From Fennellomyces sp. T-0311 (taxonomy: Eukaryota > Mucoromycota > Mucoromycetes > Mucorales > Lichtheimiaceae), in assembly GCA_025266875.1 (NCBI GenBank), contig JALLLT010000044.1:62001-126000 (forward strand): a DNA stretch of 64,000 nucleotides, read 5' to 3'. The translations under genes were made by a program, and so were the position numbers. Positions 1-10,996 of this stretch are shown here, piece by piece; positions within the stretch are counted from its first letter, which is position 1, and every line of letters starts with the position of its first letter. The notes beneath the pieces were generated by a model. The model ran no database searches. It saw only the letters and a list, made by a program, of their open reading frames with translations, and was not told the DNA's origin.

Positions 1-2
1 TC

Positions 3-3000
3 TTCAGCGACCTGAATAACGCCGACTTGCTTGAGCTACAGGATATGATGCACGACGTCAATCCGTTTGCTCGCGAGTATCAAACTGCTGGAGAACGATT
101 GCGCAACCAACCTGAGGCCAACGTCACCATCCGCATCAACGGATCCACAGATCGTGCGCGCCGCCAGTATACCGCTCCTGCCACTGCTGAGGTCGCTGTC
201 ATCATTCCTGACCAGGGGGATGATGATGAGCCACGCCATCGTGACGTATTGGTTGTGCGTAGAGATGGGACAATGCAGCACATCAATGAGATCAGTACTC
301 TCTACGATCCATTGCACTACGTCCTCATGTTTCCTCGTGGTAACCTTGGGTGGGGTACCAACATCCCTCGCATTCCGGAGAACAACCGTGGCCAGATCAA
401 CGATGTCGAGGATACTGACGACTTTCGTGACGAGGCTCCGGATACCGATGGGCGTGAGGCCAACGAGCGCAACATTGTCACCATCCGCGAGTTCTATACG
501 TACATGATCCAAATGCGCGAGAACTCATACATCCACTACTACGGTCCACTGTTCCACCAGTTCCTCGTGGACATGTACGCCAAAATGGAGTCCAATCGCC
601 TGCGTTACTTGCGGGAGAACCAGGATACTCTTCGCGCAGACGTTTACCAGGGACTTGTGGATGCTGTCCACAATGCTGACGGGGCACCAGTGAACGGGGA
701 CAACGTTGGTAGGCAGAGAATAATTCTGCCATCAACATACACTGGAGGACCACGGTTCATGCACCAGAACTACCAAGACGCCATGGCCATCATTCGTGCA
801 GTCGGCCACCCTGATCTCTTCATCACGTTTACCTGCAATCCAAACTGGGAGGAGATCATTACTGCATTGGAAGATCCGCAGGAGCGTTCTGATCGTACCG
901 ACCTCATTTGCCGCATTTTCCACCAAAAGCTCAAATGCTTGGTCGAGGATATTAAAAAGAACAAGATCTTTGGCTGCGTCATTGGCTCTGTCTACGTCGT
1001 CGAGTTTCAGAAGAGAGGATTGCCCCATGCCCACTTGGTTGTAATTCTCGATCCGGACGTGAATCCGCGGCTTTACGACATTGTACGACGCTTCATGGTG
1101 CACAGGCGGTGCAGCGCCCTTTGTTATAATGAGCATAATGTCTGCAAGAGCCATTATCCAAAGCCAATCTGCACAGAAACGACGATCAACGAGAGTACTG
1201 GGTTCGTATGCTATCGTCGTCGTCCAGGCCGCGAGTATCCCGATACCAACCAGGGCAACGAGTGGATTGTCCCTTACAACCCTTATCTGTCCACCAAGTA
1301 CAATGCACATATTAACGTCGAGATCTGTGCTTCGGCACGCTCCGTTAAATATCTGTACAAGTACATCTATAAGGGTAGTGATCGGGCTGATTACCGGATC
1401 GTACACGATGATGAGGTCGTAGACGAGATTCGTGCTTGGCAGCAATCTTGCTATGTCTCCGCCATTGAGGCCACATGGCGTCTATTTTCGTACGAGCTAC
1501 ATCGCCAGTTTCCTTCCATCACTCGCCTAGCCATCCATCTCGAGGGTGAGCAGTATGTTACCTGGCGAAGTGGCGCATCGATCGAGACGGTCATTGCAAG
1601 GCAGCAGCAGAAAAAGACCACGTTGACAGCTTGGTTTCAGCTCAACATCGATGATCCGGAGGCGCGTGAGATCCTCTATCCTGACATCTCAACGTACTAT
1701 TGGTTCGATCGCGGAACGAACCATGGTACATGGATTAGGCGCACCAACTCCCGTCCTTCCATTGGTCGTCTTTACTTTGTCCAGCCTAGAGACACAGAGC
1801 GTTTCGCCTTGCGTCTCTTGCTGATGAACTTACCTGGTGCGACCTGCTATGATGATCTCCGTGCCAATGTCGATCGCCCTGTAATCGGTCCTGCGCTTCG
1901 ACCCTACCCGACTTTCCAAGCAGCGGCTAGAGCCAGAGGCTTATTGCAGAATGACGACGAATGGAACCTGTGTCTCGAAGAAGCCAGCTTATTCGAGACA
2001 TCCGGCGTGGCCATGTGCAAGCTCTTTGCCCAAATTCTGGTATTATGCCATCCTTCTGACCCCTTCGCCCTCTGGGACGCTCACAAGGACAATTTGGCGC
2101 AAGACTTCTTGCACCGTCAGCGGCAGAGGCATGAACGGCTAGAGTCTGAGGAGCCCCTGGACCCAACCGAGTCGTATACCCGTGCTCTTTGGCGTATAAA
2201 CGACTTGCTTCGGGAACACCAGTGTACTTTGGCCGAATTCCCAGAGATGCCTCCCCTACCACCACAGTTACCTGCTGAGCCTGACCTCCCTCAGCATAAC
2301 GCTCCCCCGCCCAACCCCTTCGATGAGCGACAGCTTCCAGAGTTGCTCAATCAGTTGAATCCTGGCCAGCGTGAGATCTTTGATGCTATTGTGGCGGCGA
2401 TCAATAGCAGTGAAGATCCACAGCACATTACCGAACCGAAGGCTTTCTTTGTCGACGGCCCTGGTGGTACAGGCAAGACATTTCTCTACAATGTCATTAT
2501 CGCCTACGTCAATTCCATTCGCAGGTTTGCAATCCCCGTAGCAACCTCTGGAATAGCCGCATTGCTTCTCCGCGGAGGAACGACTAGCCACTCGCGATTC
2601 GGTATCCCATTGAACCTTAACGCGCAGTCCACTTGCAATATCACTGTGCAGTCTCCTCGCGCTCACGACCTCCGGTACGCTGCCCTCATTATCTGGGATG
2701 AGGCACCCATGATGCACCGCCATGGTCTAGAGGCTGTCAACCAACTCTTGCAGGATATTATGCGCACTGTCGACCCACGTCTTGGCAACGTACTTTTTGA
2801 TGGCAAAGTCGTGCTGATGGGTGGCGATTTCCGCCAGACTTTGCCCATAATCATCCATGGTAGTATGGAGGAAACCGTGGGGGCTACCATCAAGAGTTCA
2901 CGCGCAATCTGGACACAAGTGCGTGTTATGCGTCTGACGACCAATATGCATGTTCAGCGAGCAGCAGATGATGGTGATGCTGCTGAGGTAGAAGAGTTCA

Positions 3001-4003
3001 CATCCTACCTCTTGCGCGTTGGCGATGGGCTGGAGCCTACTAATGCCAGCAACGAGATTCAGCTTCCTGATGACTGGTGTCATGCTGTCTCTGGGCCAAC
3101 TGCCGTTATTCGCAGCCTGTGGCCAAATCTGAACGAGCTCGCGACGACCACACCAATGGCGCTGATTACCTCTGCAATCTTGACGCCAACCAACGCAGTA
3201 GTAGGCTCGCTCAATGACCGTGCGATCGATATGCTGGACGGGGATGCACATATCTTTCGTTCGGTTGACGCGGTGATCAAGACTCCCGACCACATGGAGA
3301 ACCTCTATCCTCCAGAGTATATCAACTCGATCGACCTGCCTCAGCTCCTGCCGCATAGGCTTGCCCTCAAAGTTGGCATGCCTATAATGATGATCCGGAA
3401 TGTCCACCAAGCACAAGGATTATGTAACGGAACTCGATTGATTTGCCGACGCTTTTCGAGGAATCTGATCGAAGCTGAAATTGCAAACGGCGATCGTGCA
3501 GGTCAATATGTTTAAACCTATTTACTTTTTTGTTCTCTAATCACTTTTTGCTAGGCAACGTTACATATATCCACCGGATCACCATCAACACTGATGACAG
3601 CTCTGCCTTGCCCTTCACCATGAGCCGCCATCAGTTTCCTGTCCGCCCAGCTTTTGCAATGACCATCAACAAAAGCCAGGGCCAAAGTTTGGAGCGTGTC
3701 AGCGTGTACCTCCCAAGCCATGTCTTTGCACACGGCCAGTTGTATGTCGCTCTGTCGCGTGCAACCTCCCGCGCTGGCATTGCCATCCATTTTTTGGAGG
3801 ATTCCAACCCCAACCGCATCCTCCCACCTGCAACCGAACCAAACCCTCCGCCCACAGCAACACGCAACGTGGTGTATCATGAGGTGTTTGCGGAAAACCC
3901 GCTGGCAGCCTTAGAGGCGCGGCGGCCTCAACAGCAGCAGCAACAAGAGCAGCCTCAGCAGCAGCCACAAGAGTTGCAACAAGAGCTGCAACAAGAGCAA
4001 TAG
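3..4003 (+). CDS. Helitron Rep-PIF1 helicase, 5' partial, two exons
   Basis: This is the rolling-circle transposase of a Helitron, acting in the nucleus on single-stranded transposon ends. The frame is open upstream of base 27 to the window edge, so the N-terminus is missing. Domains in order: Helitron-like N region (from '[11 protein letters not shown]'), a Rep domain with the HUH motif in 'GLPHAHLVV', then paired Rep tyrosines in '[10 protein letters not shown]'. A PIF1-type helicase follows with Walker A 'GPGGTGKT', Walker B 'IIWDEAPM' and 'GGDFRQTLP'. A 53-nt intron (3502-3554, GT-AG) is needed: splicing at phase 1 continues the frame into helicase motif VI ('[11 protein letters not shown]', 'YVALSRA'). 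The protein ends in a glutamine-rich tail at 4003. No stop interrupts the visible part, so the gene may be functional. Confidence 0.93.
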
Positions 4004-4286
4004 CAGCAACAGCACTAAGTCTGCAATCCATTCCTTTCCTATGTTTTCTTCTTCTGCTCCATTATGATCCTTATATGCTTTCTTATGCTTCTGTACATGC
4101 CTCATCGATTCTTTTTCTTATGCCTTTCATGTTTTTTACGCAATGTCATTACTCGCTCCGCTTGCCTACCTATGCTGCACTTTACGTATATCACAATACA
4201 ATAATTCTCTCTATGCTGCATTCGGGTGTCACGCCCTTCTTAAATAATGTTCCACACGAAAGCTTATTTCCTACTTCTTTCCAAAA

Positions 4287-4627
4287 ATGCCCATTCCTAT
4301 TTGCGATTCCTGCCAGGGCCCCTTACATGAGTCTTTGGACGAATGTCCAATGACCCATGAGCTCATTGACGAAGACAGGGACATCTGTCGCTACTGCGGA
4401 GAGTTCGATCACGAAGAAGTAGATTGCCCTCTCAATCAGGATCCGTCGAACGATGAGGCTCCGGTCGAGAATGCTGTGTCGGCTGAGAGCGGTGATTCTG
4501 CAGTAAGAAAATACTACGTTGTTTCCCTGTGCACTTCGTTAACTTTTGCCATGAACTGAAGGAGGAAGACATGCACCCGTTCTATCAGTCTGCATTCGAT
4601 GACGCTGAAGAAGAGAATCATCAATAA
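4287..4627 (+). CDS. Small acidic double zinc-knuckle protein beside the Helitron
   Basis: Two exons, 4287-4502 and 4562-4627, are separated by a 59-nt GT-AG intron at phase 0 and give 93 residues. The N-terminal half holds two CCHC-type knuckles: CX2CX4HX5C ('CDSCQGPLHESLDEC') and CX2CX4HX4C ('CRYCGEFDHEEVDC'). The rest is strongly acidic. It starts 283 bp downstream of the helicase gene on the same strand and ends just before the palindromic region taken as the Helitron right end, so it is probably carried by the Helitron. Such knuckles bind RNA or single-stranded DNA in Gag and CNBP-like proteins; a role as an ssDNA-binding accessory of rolling-circle transposition is inference. No family is recognised beyond the knuckles. 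Confidence 0.6.
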
Positions 4628-4671
4628 AACAGTTTTTACTGCTTATAAAAGCTCGTGTCTAGGTATTTAAG

Positions 4672-4724
4672 ATGGCCGAGTCGTCACCTGTCTCGCTTTG
4701 CTCGACAGGTGACGACTCGGCCAT
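4672..4724. repeat. Perfect 21-bp inverted repeat (long hairpin)
   Basis: Arms 4672-4692 and 4704-4724 are exact reverse complements around an 11-nt loop. This is far stronger than the 6-10 bp hairpin usual at Helitron 3' ends. It starts 44 bp after the stop codon of the zinc-knuckle gene. It may serve as the termination hairpin of the Helitron, or as a bidirectional transcription terminator. Confidence 0.85.
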
Positions 4725-4813
4725 AAAGTTTAAATGATGAGCCGGCTCACCATTGAATGACCCGCAGCATAGCGAAGAGGATCATTCAGTTGAGCGTAGC
4801 GAGACAGGTGACG
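4682..4813. repeat. Second, overlapping 16-bp inverted repeat
   Basis: Bases 4682-4697 are the exact reverse complement of 4798-4813. The left arm shares bases with the 21-bp hairpin at 4672-4724, so the sequence can fold in two mutually exclusive ways. The CTAA at 4829-4832 follows the right arm by 15 bp. Confidence 0.75.
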
Positions 4814-4991
4814 TGCTCCTAACCACAGTAACATGCACAATAGCATTCCAATAAGGTTTAGGGTGTAGTTAGTGACAATACCGCGTTGCTAGCATGCATT
4901 ATACAGCGGCCTTTCAAACTGAATTATCAAACATTGGCTTCCAAACAAATTATCAAACATCGCCTCTCAAAACACACCGGAGCGGAGCGAA

Positions 4992-5077
4992 ATAAAGTGC
5001 AGCCCAAAGGGTGCAGTAACACGCAGCGCAGCGGAGGGGCTCACAAACCCTGCGGCGAAGCGAAGGCTGCACTTTAT
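4992..5077. repeat. 13-bp inverted repeat at the junction with Harbinger-A1
   Basis: Bases 4992-5004 and 5065-5077 are exact reverse complements (right arm ends GCTGCACTTTAT). The interval between is GC-rich with repeated GCAGCG/GCGAAG words. The right arm ends where similarity to Harbinger-A2 begins, so this structure marks the end of whatever truncated Harbinger-A1. Confidence 0.8.
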
Positions 5078-6903
5078 CGATATATAAACAACAATATGAT
5101 CGAATATGCCTTTTTTTTTAAAAGAAAAACAAAGACCTTTATTGCTTTTAATCTTCTTGTTATTGTTGCTACTCCTGTTGCTGCTCTTGTTCCTGTTCCT
5201 GTTGCTGTTGCTGTTGCTGTCGCTGCTGTTGTTGCTGCTGTTGTCTGCGGTTGCGCAGCAGTCCATCGACATACTTATATATGGTCGGTGGGGAAATGCC
5301 AAAGTGATGGCTGGTCTGGTTACTGCCATTCAAACAGACTTGCAAGTTTTTCAGAAAAGTAGCTACTACATAGTAGCTACCGACTGGGCTCAATAAAAGC
5401 TTCTGGTCAGGTCTGTACTTCAAATAAGCAAATTGAGTGGCGGTATGTCCAAACTCCCATTCGACGCAGATTCGTAGGCTATTCATGGCACGGTTCAGAT
5501 CTTGAATAGCATGGGTCTCAGCAGGATTATTGCCATTTGCTAATGCAGAAAACATATGATATGAGCATTAACCTATAAAGCGATAAAATAGACATATAAC
5601 CTGCAATCGAACGAGTTATATGGTATGTCTGTCTGTATGCTGGATCACCATACAAATAGTATCATCGACCGCCATGATCACGAAAGTCAAAGTGCTGTTG
5701 CATTATGCGATTCAAACCACTTGTATCATATAGGTTTTGGTCGTGCATTGCGCCAGCAAATGGTCCCATGATACTCGCTGTTATACCATCAGGAGCTACC
5801 ACCACCTGGTACTTAAGACCATGTTCATGCTACAAGGTTTACATTTATGTTTAAATTTGGTTTTCCAATTCATTGATATATATATATATACCGCATGGCC
5901 ATTGTACACTATCTCTTGAAAATCGATAGGTCGTGCTATGGCATTAAGTGTTCCATCGATAAAGCCAACAACATCTCGGTATCCAGAGCCTAATGATAAT
6001 ATAAAAGTTTAAAATACAATATATGTTTACCATGTGGTGTATAATTATACGTGTGTACACCTATATTGTATTCAATTATCTTACCTGCTTCACGAATAAC
6101 ACGGCTAAAGCGCCAAAGATTCTCAGGCCGAAAATGATATTCATCGAATTCAAGTGCTATACCAAAGGTATCGTAAATGCATGTTATCATGCCATTAAAT
6201 ATTCTGCTGATAGAATCTCAGTCGCGACCAAACAATGGAACGAGATCGACCAACTGCGCAGGATACGCAAGGCGGCGAAGCATTATGGCCATTGCCTCCA
6301 TGCTTGGAACTGCGAACTGCCAGCGAGTGTTTTCACAGAACCTCGTAAATTCTCCAAAACCAAGAACGTCCACTAATACAGCGATCTAATATATATATGT
6401 ATACACGTGTTATAATCAATTATCAGTAAAATTCATATATATATTGCTTTCCTGTGCTGAAGTGAAGCGAAACAGCGTTCTGCAATCCTGATCACTCAAG
6501 ACAGTGACATCTAAGTGCCCTCTGCCTCGCAAATTGATAAGTCGACGTGTCGCAACTTCCTGAAGATGATTTTCATGCTCTTGAACCGCGGCTTCTAGTG
6601 CGGCGAGACTCAAATACATGTCGATGATGCGTATAGCAGTGGGCATTGTAGAATAAAGAGAGTGTAATCGTGTAAAAGAAAGAAAACTTAATTTCTGTAT
6701 GCATCAACTTTTTTGCTACAAATTATTCCATTGTTAGATAATGCATGAATTTTAATCATCCTGGTTAGACTAGCAAAAGAGTGCTTCAACTTTCCAAAAG
6801 CTCTCAAAGAATGTCTCCCCCTGCATATTTAGTGAAAGCTATACAAGGCTACCTAATTTGGCTAGCTGAAAAATCAGTGCAAAAAGAATGTATGAAAGTC
6901 ACC
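5076..6903 (-). mobile_element. Harbinger-A copy 1 (A1), truncated
   Basis: This is a near-identical, reverse-oriented copy of the complete element at 38912-42491. It keeps the transposase half and lacks the accessory-gene half: similarity stops at about 5076 (common word TTATCGATATATAA). Its high-coordinate TIR stops at 6903, where the CACTG element has inserted. The missing last bases of that TIR are found at 28157-28170 in inverted orientation, flanked there by the far end of CACTG. It is therefore one element split by CACTG and then by the large inversion. Confidence 0.88.
5169..6646 (-). pseudogene. Harbinger-A1 transposase, nonsense mutation
   Basis: DDE transposase of PIF/Harbinger (DDE_Tnp_4, HARBI1-like) type, encoded on the minus strand from ATG 6646 in the same multi-exon layout as the A2 copy. 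The RNase H-like core and the polyglutamine C-terminus are present. In exon 2, codon 6220-6218 reads TGA where A2 has CGA (39606-39608), so R in 'FGRDRDS' becomes a stop; this is a CpG-to-TpG transition. The first intron has the same GA donor as A2. The accessory gene of this copy is absent, so the element is non-autonomous. Confidence 0.85.
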
Positions 6904-6924
6904 CACTGCACTTAAAATGATTTT

Positions 6925-7125
6925 TAGCCTGGCTAAAATTGGGCTCAAAGGCTGACTTTGAGCTGATTTGAGCTGGCTCAAATCCCACATTTGAGCGATT
7001 TTGAGCCAGATCAATGACCACCTTTAAACCAGCTCATTCTGCTCAAATGTGGACTTTGAGCCAGCAAATTTTCTCAAATGTGGCCTTTGAGCGATTTTGA
7101 ACCTGGCTCAAAACATACATTCTCT
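6925..7125. repeat. Subterminal GCTCAAA/TTTGAGC repeats of the CACTG element
   Basis: The words GCTCAAA, TTTGAGC and 'AAATGTGGACTTTGAGCC' recur about a dozen times in both orientations within 200 bp. The same words fill 28195-28315 at the opposite end of the element. Clustered subterminal repeats are the usual binding sites of CACTA DNA-binding proteins; that role here is inferred. Confidence 0.75.
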
Positions 7126-7676
7126 CTTTTTTTTTAACATCTTATTGGTTAAAACTAGCGTACTATTATTCTTTTCTTAAATAATAATTGGTTCACATTT
7201 GCAAAAAGAAAGTTTTTTTTCCTTTTATATAACGTTAAAGAAGTGTTTTTATTGATAAAATAATATTACTTCAAAAGCTTATAATAAAAAAACTATATAC
7301 AAAAAGTATTTCTATTTGTAAAACTATAAATGCTTACCTTTTTTCCAATAATAAAGTGTTACTTTGTAAAAAAAAAAGTGCTATTCTTACATATGCTTTG
7401 ATAGTGTGAGGTTTGTTTTTTGTTTTCCACTCTATTGAAAAGCTAGCTAATTAGTATCATATAAAAGAAAAAAAAAGCCAACATACCGTTTGAACGATCA
7501 AGTAACAAGAGGACGCCTAATATAAAATGTTTAAGTACTGTAGTTAAAGAAAAGTATACCGTAAGATTATATACAAAAAGTTCTCTGTAAAAAAAAATGA
7601 AGTGAAAAAGAATCTGTTTATCATGGTGGAAAAAATACATACCAATATTATAGGTGACAGAATTTGCGTAAAAGAG

Positions 7677-7870
7677 GTCTTTATAAAAAAAACGCGTCAG
7701 CCAGCTATACAACCTCACAGCCCAAAAAGCATACCGTAAAAGAAACCGTAGCAACAGGTTTTTGTGTAAAAGTTGTCTTTATAAGAAAAAACTGCATTAG
7801 TTATATATACAATCTCACAACTCAGAAGTATACCATGAAAACCATAGCAACAGCTTTAAAAATGCTTGGA
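7677..7870. repeat. Degenerate tandem repeat, period 97 bp
   Basis: Two diverged units start with GTCTTTATAA at 7677 and 7774. Both run through 'CATAGCAACA/CGTAGCAACA' words. A weaker earlier unit may lie at about 7550-7676. It lies inside the CACTG element; no function is suggested. Confidence 0.5.
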
Positions 7871-8571
7871 AACAATTTGAGAACAGCGGTACTGGCAGAA
7901 AAGAGAGTTGTGGCAGACAGAATACAAACGCGTTTACAGCAGTAGTAGTACACATACCTTACACATGTCTGAAACTGAATAAAAACGTTGGTTGCAGTAC
8001 ATGGCACTGTACAGAGTGAAAGGCTGATCGCGCGTGCTGGAAATCACGACTAGAGAAAGGTCAAAGGGACAATTGTCGGAAGAGATGGGGCTAGTAATGT
8101 CATTACTGAATTCAAAGTTTACCATGGAGATTATATAACGCCGTGATTCTTAGGGAGAAAAATGCTGGGAGAAAGAAAAGGAAGAGAATAGCGAGGGAAA
8201 AGTATATTTTTTAAACCCGGTCAATTGTCAAAATATGACTTGTCCAACAGGGGTGCGCCTGTCATCATTTGTGTCGCTGTATCGTATACACTGTCATATT
8301 TGGTGCAAGCGTGCTTTTACTTATAATAACAATACTAGCACTCTGTGCTTTATACCAATCATCGTTTGCAACCGTAACCTAAGGGTAGTAAGTATTATTA
8401 ATGGGACAACAATTCTGACAATATCATATTCAGTTTTTGTGTGCGTTGTATGTGTGACATACACAATTAAAATTTAACTGACGCTGATAACAGTGCTGTG
8501 ATTCGCAAGATGGAGTGAGGAAGTATAAAAAGTTTTCGTTCTCCATATTTTAAGATTCGCCTTTCTCTATT

Positions 8572-9789
8572 ATGTCTGGTTCTTTCGATTTTACACGCAG
8601 TTACGATATGTACTTGAGCCCACCCCAGCCTATGGATAGCCCAAGTGTCAATTTCTCGTCGCAAGACAATTCATCTTTGGAGGCAACCCTTCCTTTCAAT
8701 GGAAGTGCTGCTTTGACGCGCCCTTGCGACGCACCAAGCGCGCACGACACCTTGATGGTGCAGAGTCAGTCGCTCAAGCCACCATCATTGGTAATGACGA
8801 CGACGACGTGCACACAATGATGGTTAAGATGCAGCACGCGTTTAACTAGCGTTGTGGGCAACTGGAGGTGGATCTGCAGCTTCAGGCGCGGAAGCTCAAG
8901 AATGCAGAGAGCCTAGTTGGCGCCTTGCAGGAGAAGGTCACCAAGCTGGAGCAGGACAATGTAGACCTGCAAACCCAGGTCAACGAACTCAACCGCAAGG
9001 CCGAGCAAACGCGCTCCAAGAAAGTGTCCAATGGACGCGATCCTGTGCTCTCGGTAACATATTTACTGAATGCGTATATCTTTAGTTTAACTGTTGTTTC
9101 GTTTAGGGTGAGATTAGGAGCTACTTCACGGCCCTAAGACCTCATGTCCGCAGCCTTGACGCTCCCGACCCAGTCATTGCAGATTGCACCGTGTTGCATG
9201 CTGCTGTGCAGTATATGCGCACGGATGTAATGAAAGGCCTTGGAGTCGATTGGCCTGCGCCGTTCGTTGAGCAGAAGATACGAACATGGTTCAAGAACAG
9301 CGGCGCACGGTCCAAGCTCACCGGGGATGAACGAGCAGCGACCAACAAGGCTGCTCAGCTTGTTACTGCTCGCCGCGAGGTGAGACTTTGCAAAAACGTT
9401 TTTAGCTAATATAACTTAACCATATCTATTAGAAATTGAATTGGCGCAAGAAAGTAGTGGACGACGAACGCTACAAGGCAATTCTGGACAACGAATTCGA
9501 GGAAGGGTATGAAAAGCTCGTTCAGCATGAGTTTCTCATGTCCGATGAGGAAGACGTGCGTGATGAGAGCGGCATCATGAGAGCAAAGCGTCCGTTGCGC
9601 CCTCTTTGGAGAGCACCTGTGGTGCGTAGTGTGTTCTGGCTGGAGTTACGAGATTTTGTGTTCTGACTATATTTATATGCAGGTCGATGAGTTGTACGCT
9701 AGGCTCAAAGTGCTACGGGAGCTACAAACCAAAAAGCCCCTACACCATCTTCCTCGCCTAGCGTCCAAAGTGGACAGGGGAGAGTTGAC
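8572..9789 (+). pseudogene. CACTG-element accessory gene, 5' exons; 3' end displaced to 32765-32669
   Basis: Five exons are inferred: 8572-8790, 8850-9053, 9107-9379, 9433-9621 and 9683-9789, with GT-AG introns of 53-61 nt that keep frame. The last exon is cut by hAT copy 1 at codon 'ac|t'. Its continuation is the minus strand 32765-32669, which stays open to a TAA and gives 362 residues in total. Visible parts are a Ser/Pro-rich N-terminus, a coiled coil in exon 2 (leucine heptads from 'LQLQARKLKNAE'), a basic segment with 'IRTWFKNSGARSKL', and an acidic C-terminal third. No family is recognised. By position it is the partner of Tnp2 (a TnpA-like, subterminal-repeat-binding protein), which is inference. 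It is disrupted now, but was intact when the hAT inserted. Confidence 0.7.
9782..9789. repeat. 8-bp target-site duplication half 'gagttgac'
   Basis: This flanks the 5' end of hAT copy 1. Its partner is not at the 3' end of the same copy. It is found inverted (gtcaactc) at 32766-32773, beside hAT copy 2. Confidence 0.95.
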
Positions 9790-10235
9790 TAGGGTTCTGC
9801 ATAAAATCCGGATTGCTCGATCCGTTCCGTTTCGAATTGAAACGAAACGGATTCGGATTAGTACTTTCACGGATCGAAACGGATTCGGATTGAGCTTTTG
9901 ACGATCCGGATTGAAAACGGATCTGAAGGTGGCAATCCGGATCGATCCGTTTGATCCGTTTTATTTTACGTGGCTAATTTGTCATTGACTTGGTAACTAC
10001 AGCATTGTTAAAAGTGTTGAAGAATATATAAGGCGAATATAACATAAACGTATTCCGTTACTTTGAGTAGAGAGTAATATAAAAGAGAAGGGTTTATTAA
10101 AAAAAAAAAAGACGTGCGCCATCGCATAATCTGCTGTGATGCTGTAGCGAAATTAACTAGGGATGGAAGATTGAATTATAATGGGCGGTAATAAGGATCG
10201 TAAACTACAGTGAAAAAAGTAGAGGGCTTTCTGGC

Positions 10236-10475
10236 TTGCGAGCGGCGTTGTTAATTAATATCCATTCGTGTGTTCGGCGAGAGTTGTATCCATCCAAGCT
10301 CTCTGTCGATGATACAGAAGATAATGAGTGTGTAGCCTTATGTGCTCCTTGTGCAGCGATATTACGATTGTTAGCCGTTTCATTCCAGAGTCAGTGGTGT
10401 CGTTATCATGCCGATGGTAATCAAGCTAAAGTATTTTTGGAAGGAGATAGAAGTGCTTTCGGGGATATGATGTAG
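10236..10475 (+). other. Short open frame in the hAT 5' region, conserved in both copies
   Basis: An 80-codon frame starting at TTG is open in both hAT copies (here and 36373-36134) and differs by one residue (C versus R, a CpG transition). It contains 'CVALCAPCAAILRLL'. No ATG or family is apparent. It may be a remnant of captured sequence or a chance frame in a recent duplicate. Confidence 0.25.
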
Positions 10476-10996
10476 TATATACATGGCTGGAACAATATGC
10501 TAAAGGCAGGTTCGCGATCTATTACGATCTGTAAGTTGCTCGTTCATCATACGCGAATGCTGAGCTCTATCATGCAAACCGTTTTATCGTTGATAACATT
10601 GACCATTCGGAAGACTCCGATCGCGGTAGGCTGCTCAATTTAGTAAAAGGGTTGTATGTTTTAGGAAATACTCAACCCGATCTTCATGATAACCTTTGTG
10701 CGACTTCTTCCGAAGGATGATAGCTATCTTATGGCACACCGGAAGAACACTATCATCAGGTTATGTCTAGCTGATCCGTAATATCGGCAATGGCTCATAA
10801 AAACTAAGCTGAACAAAGCTATATAAAGTCTCAAGAGCAATTTGTTTGAAAGTAGAATACACTTCTTTTTATTACTGTTCCTCACTACGGTATGAGACTT
10901 TGCATTTACATCCAACAACTGCATCCTCTTTCGTGCACTCAATCACATACCTTCTTTACTGACATAATTCCTCCCAACAGGCATCCAACTTTTACG

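Larger units (their letters stand above)
1..5077 (+). mobile_element. Helitron (rolling-circle transposon), left end outside window
   Basis: An autonomous Helitron is recognised from its Rep-helicase gene, which is open from the first bases of the window, so the left end lies outside. A small two-exon gene follows, then a GC-rich stretch with three inverted repeats (4672-4724, 4682-4813, 4992-5077). To the right of about 5076 the sequence is Harbinger-A, judged by comparison with the second copy at 38912-42491. The right boundary is therefore placed there by inference. I did not find an unambiguous CTRR end next to a hairpin; a CTAA occurs at 4829-4832. The terminus could be 4832 or 5077, or a second small element could lie between them. 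Confidence 0.6.
6904..9789 (+). mobile_element. CACTG (CACTA/EnSpm-like) element, left part
   Basis: The element begins CACTGCACTT at 6904, right after ACC (6901-6903). The same 25-bp terminus occurs inverted at 28171-28195, next to the reverse complement of ACC. The other part of the element is 28171-32773, displaced and flipped by the hAT-mediated inversion; together they make about 7.5 kb. CACT(A/G) ends, a 3-bp duplication, subterminal repeats and a Tnp2 gene on the other part fit the CACTA superfamily. This part holds the 5' exons of a second, oppositely oriented gene. Between about 7130 and 8570 only AT-rich sequence and a short tandem repeat are seen. Confidence 0.88.

Noticed and set aside
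3936..4000. CAG/CAA repeat as a microsatellite of its own
   Set aside because: It encodes the Gln-rich tail of the helicase in frame; a similar tail codes in the Harbinger-A transposase (40590-40660).
4653..4665. CTAG near 4660 as the Helitron 3' terminus
   Set aside because: The strong hairpin lies after it, not 10-12 bp before it as Helitron ends require.
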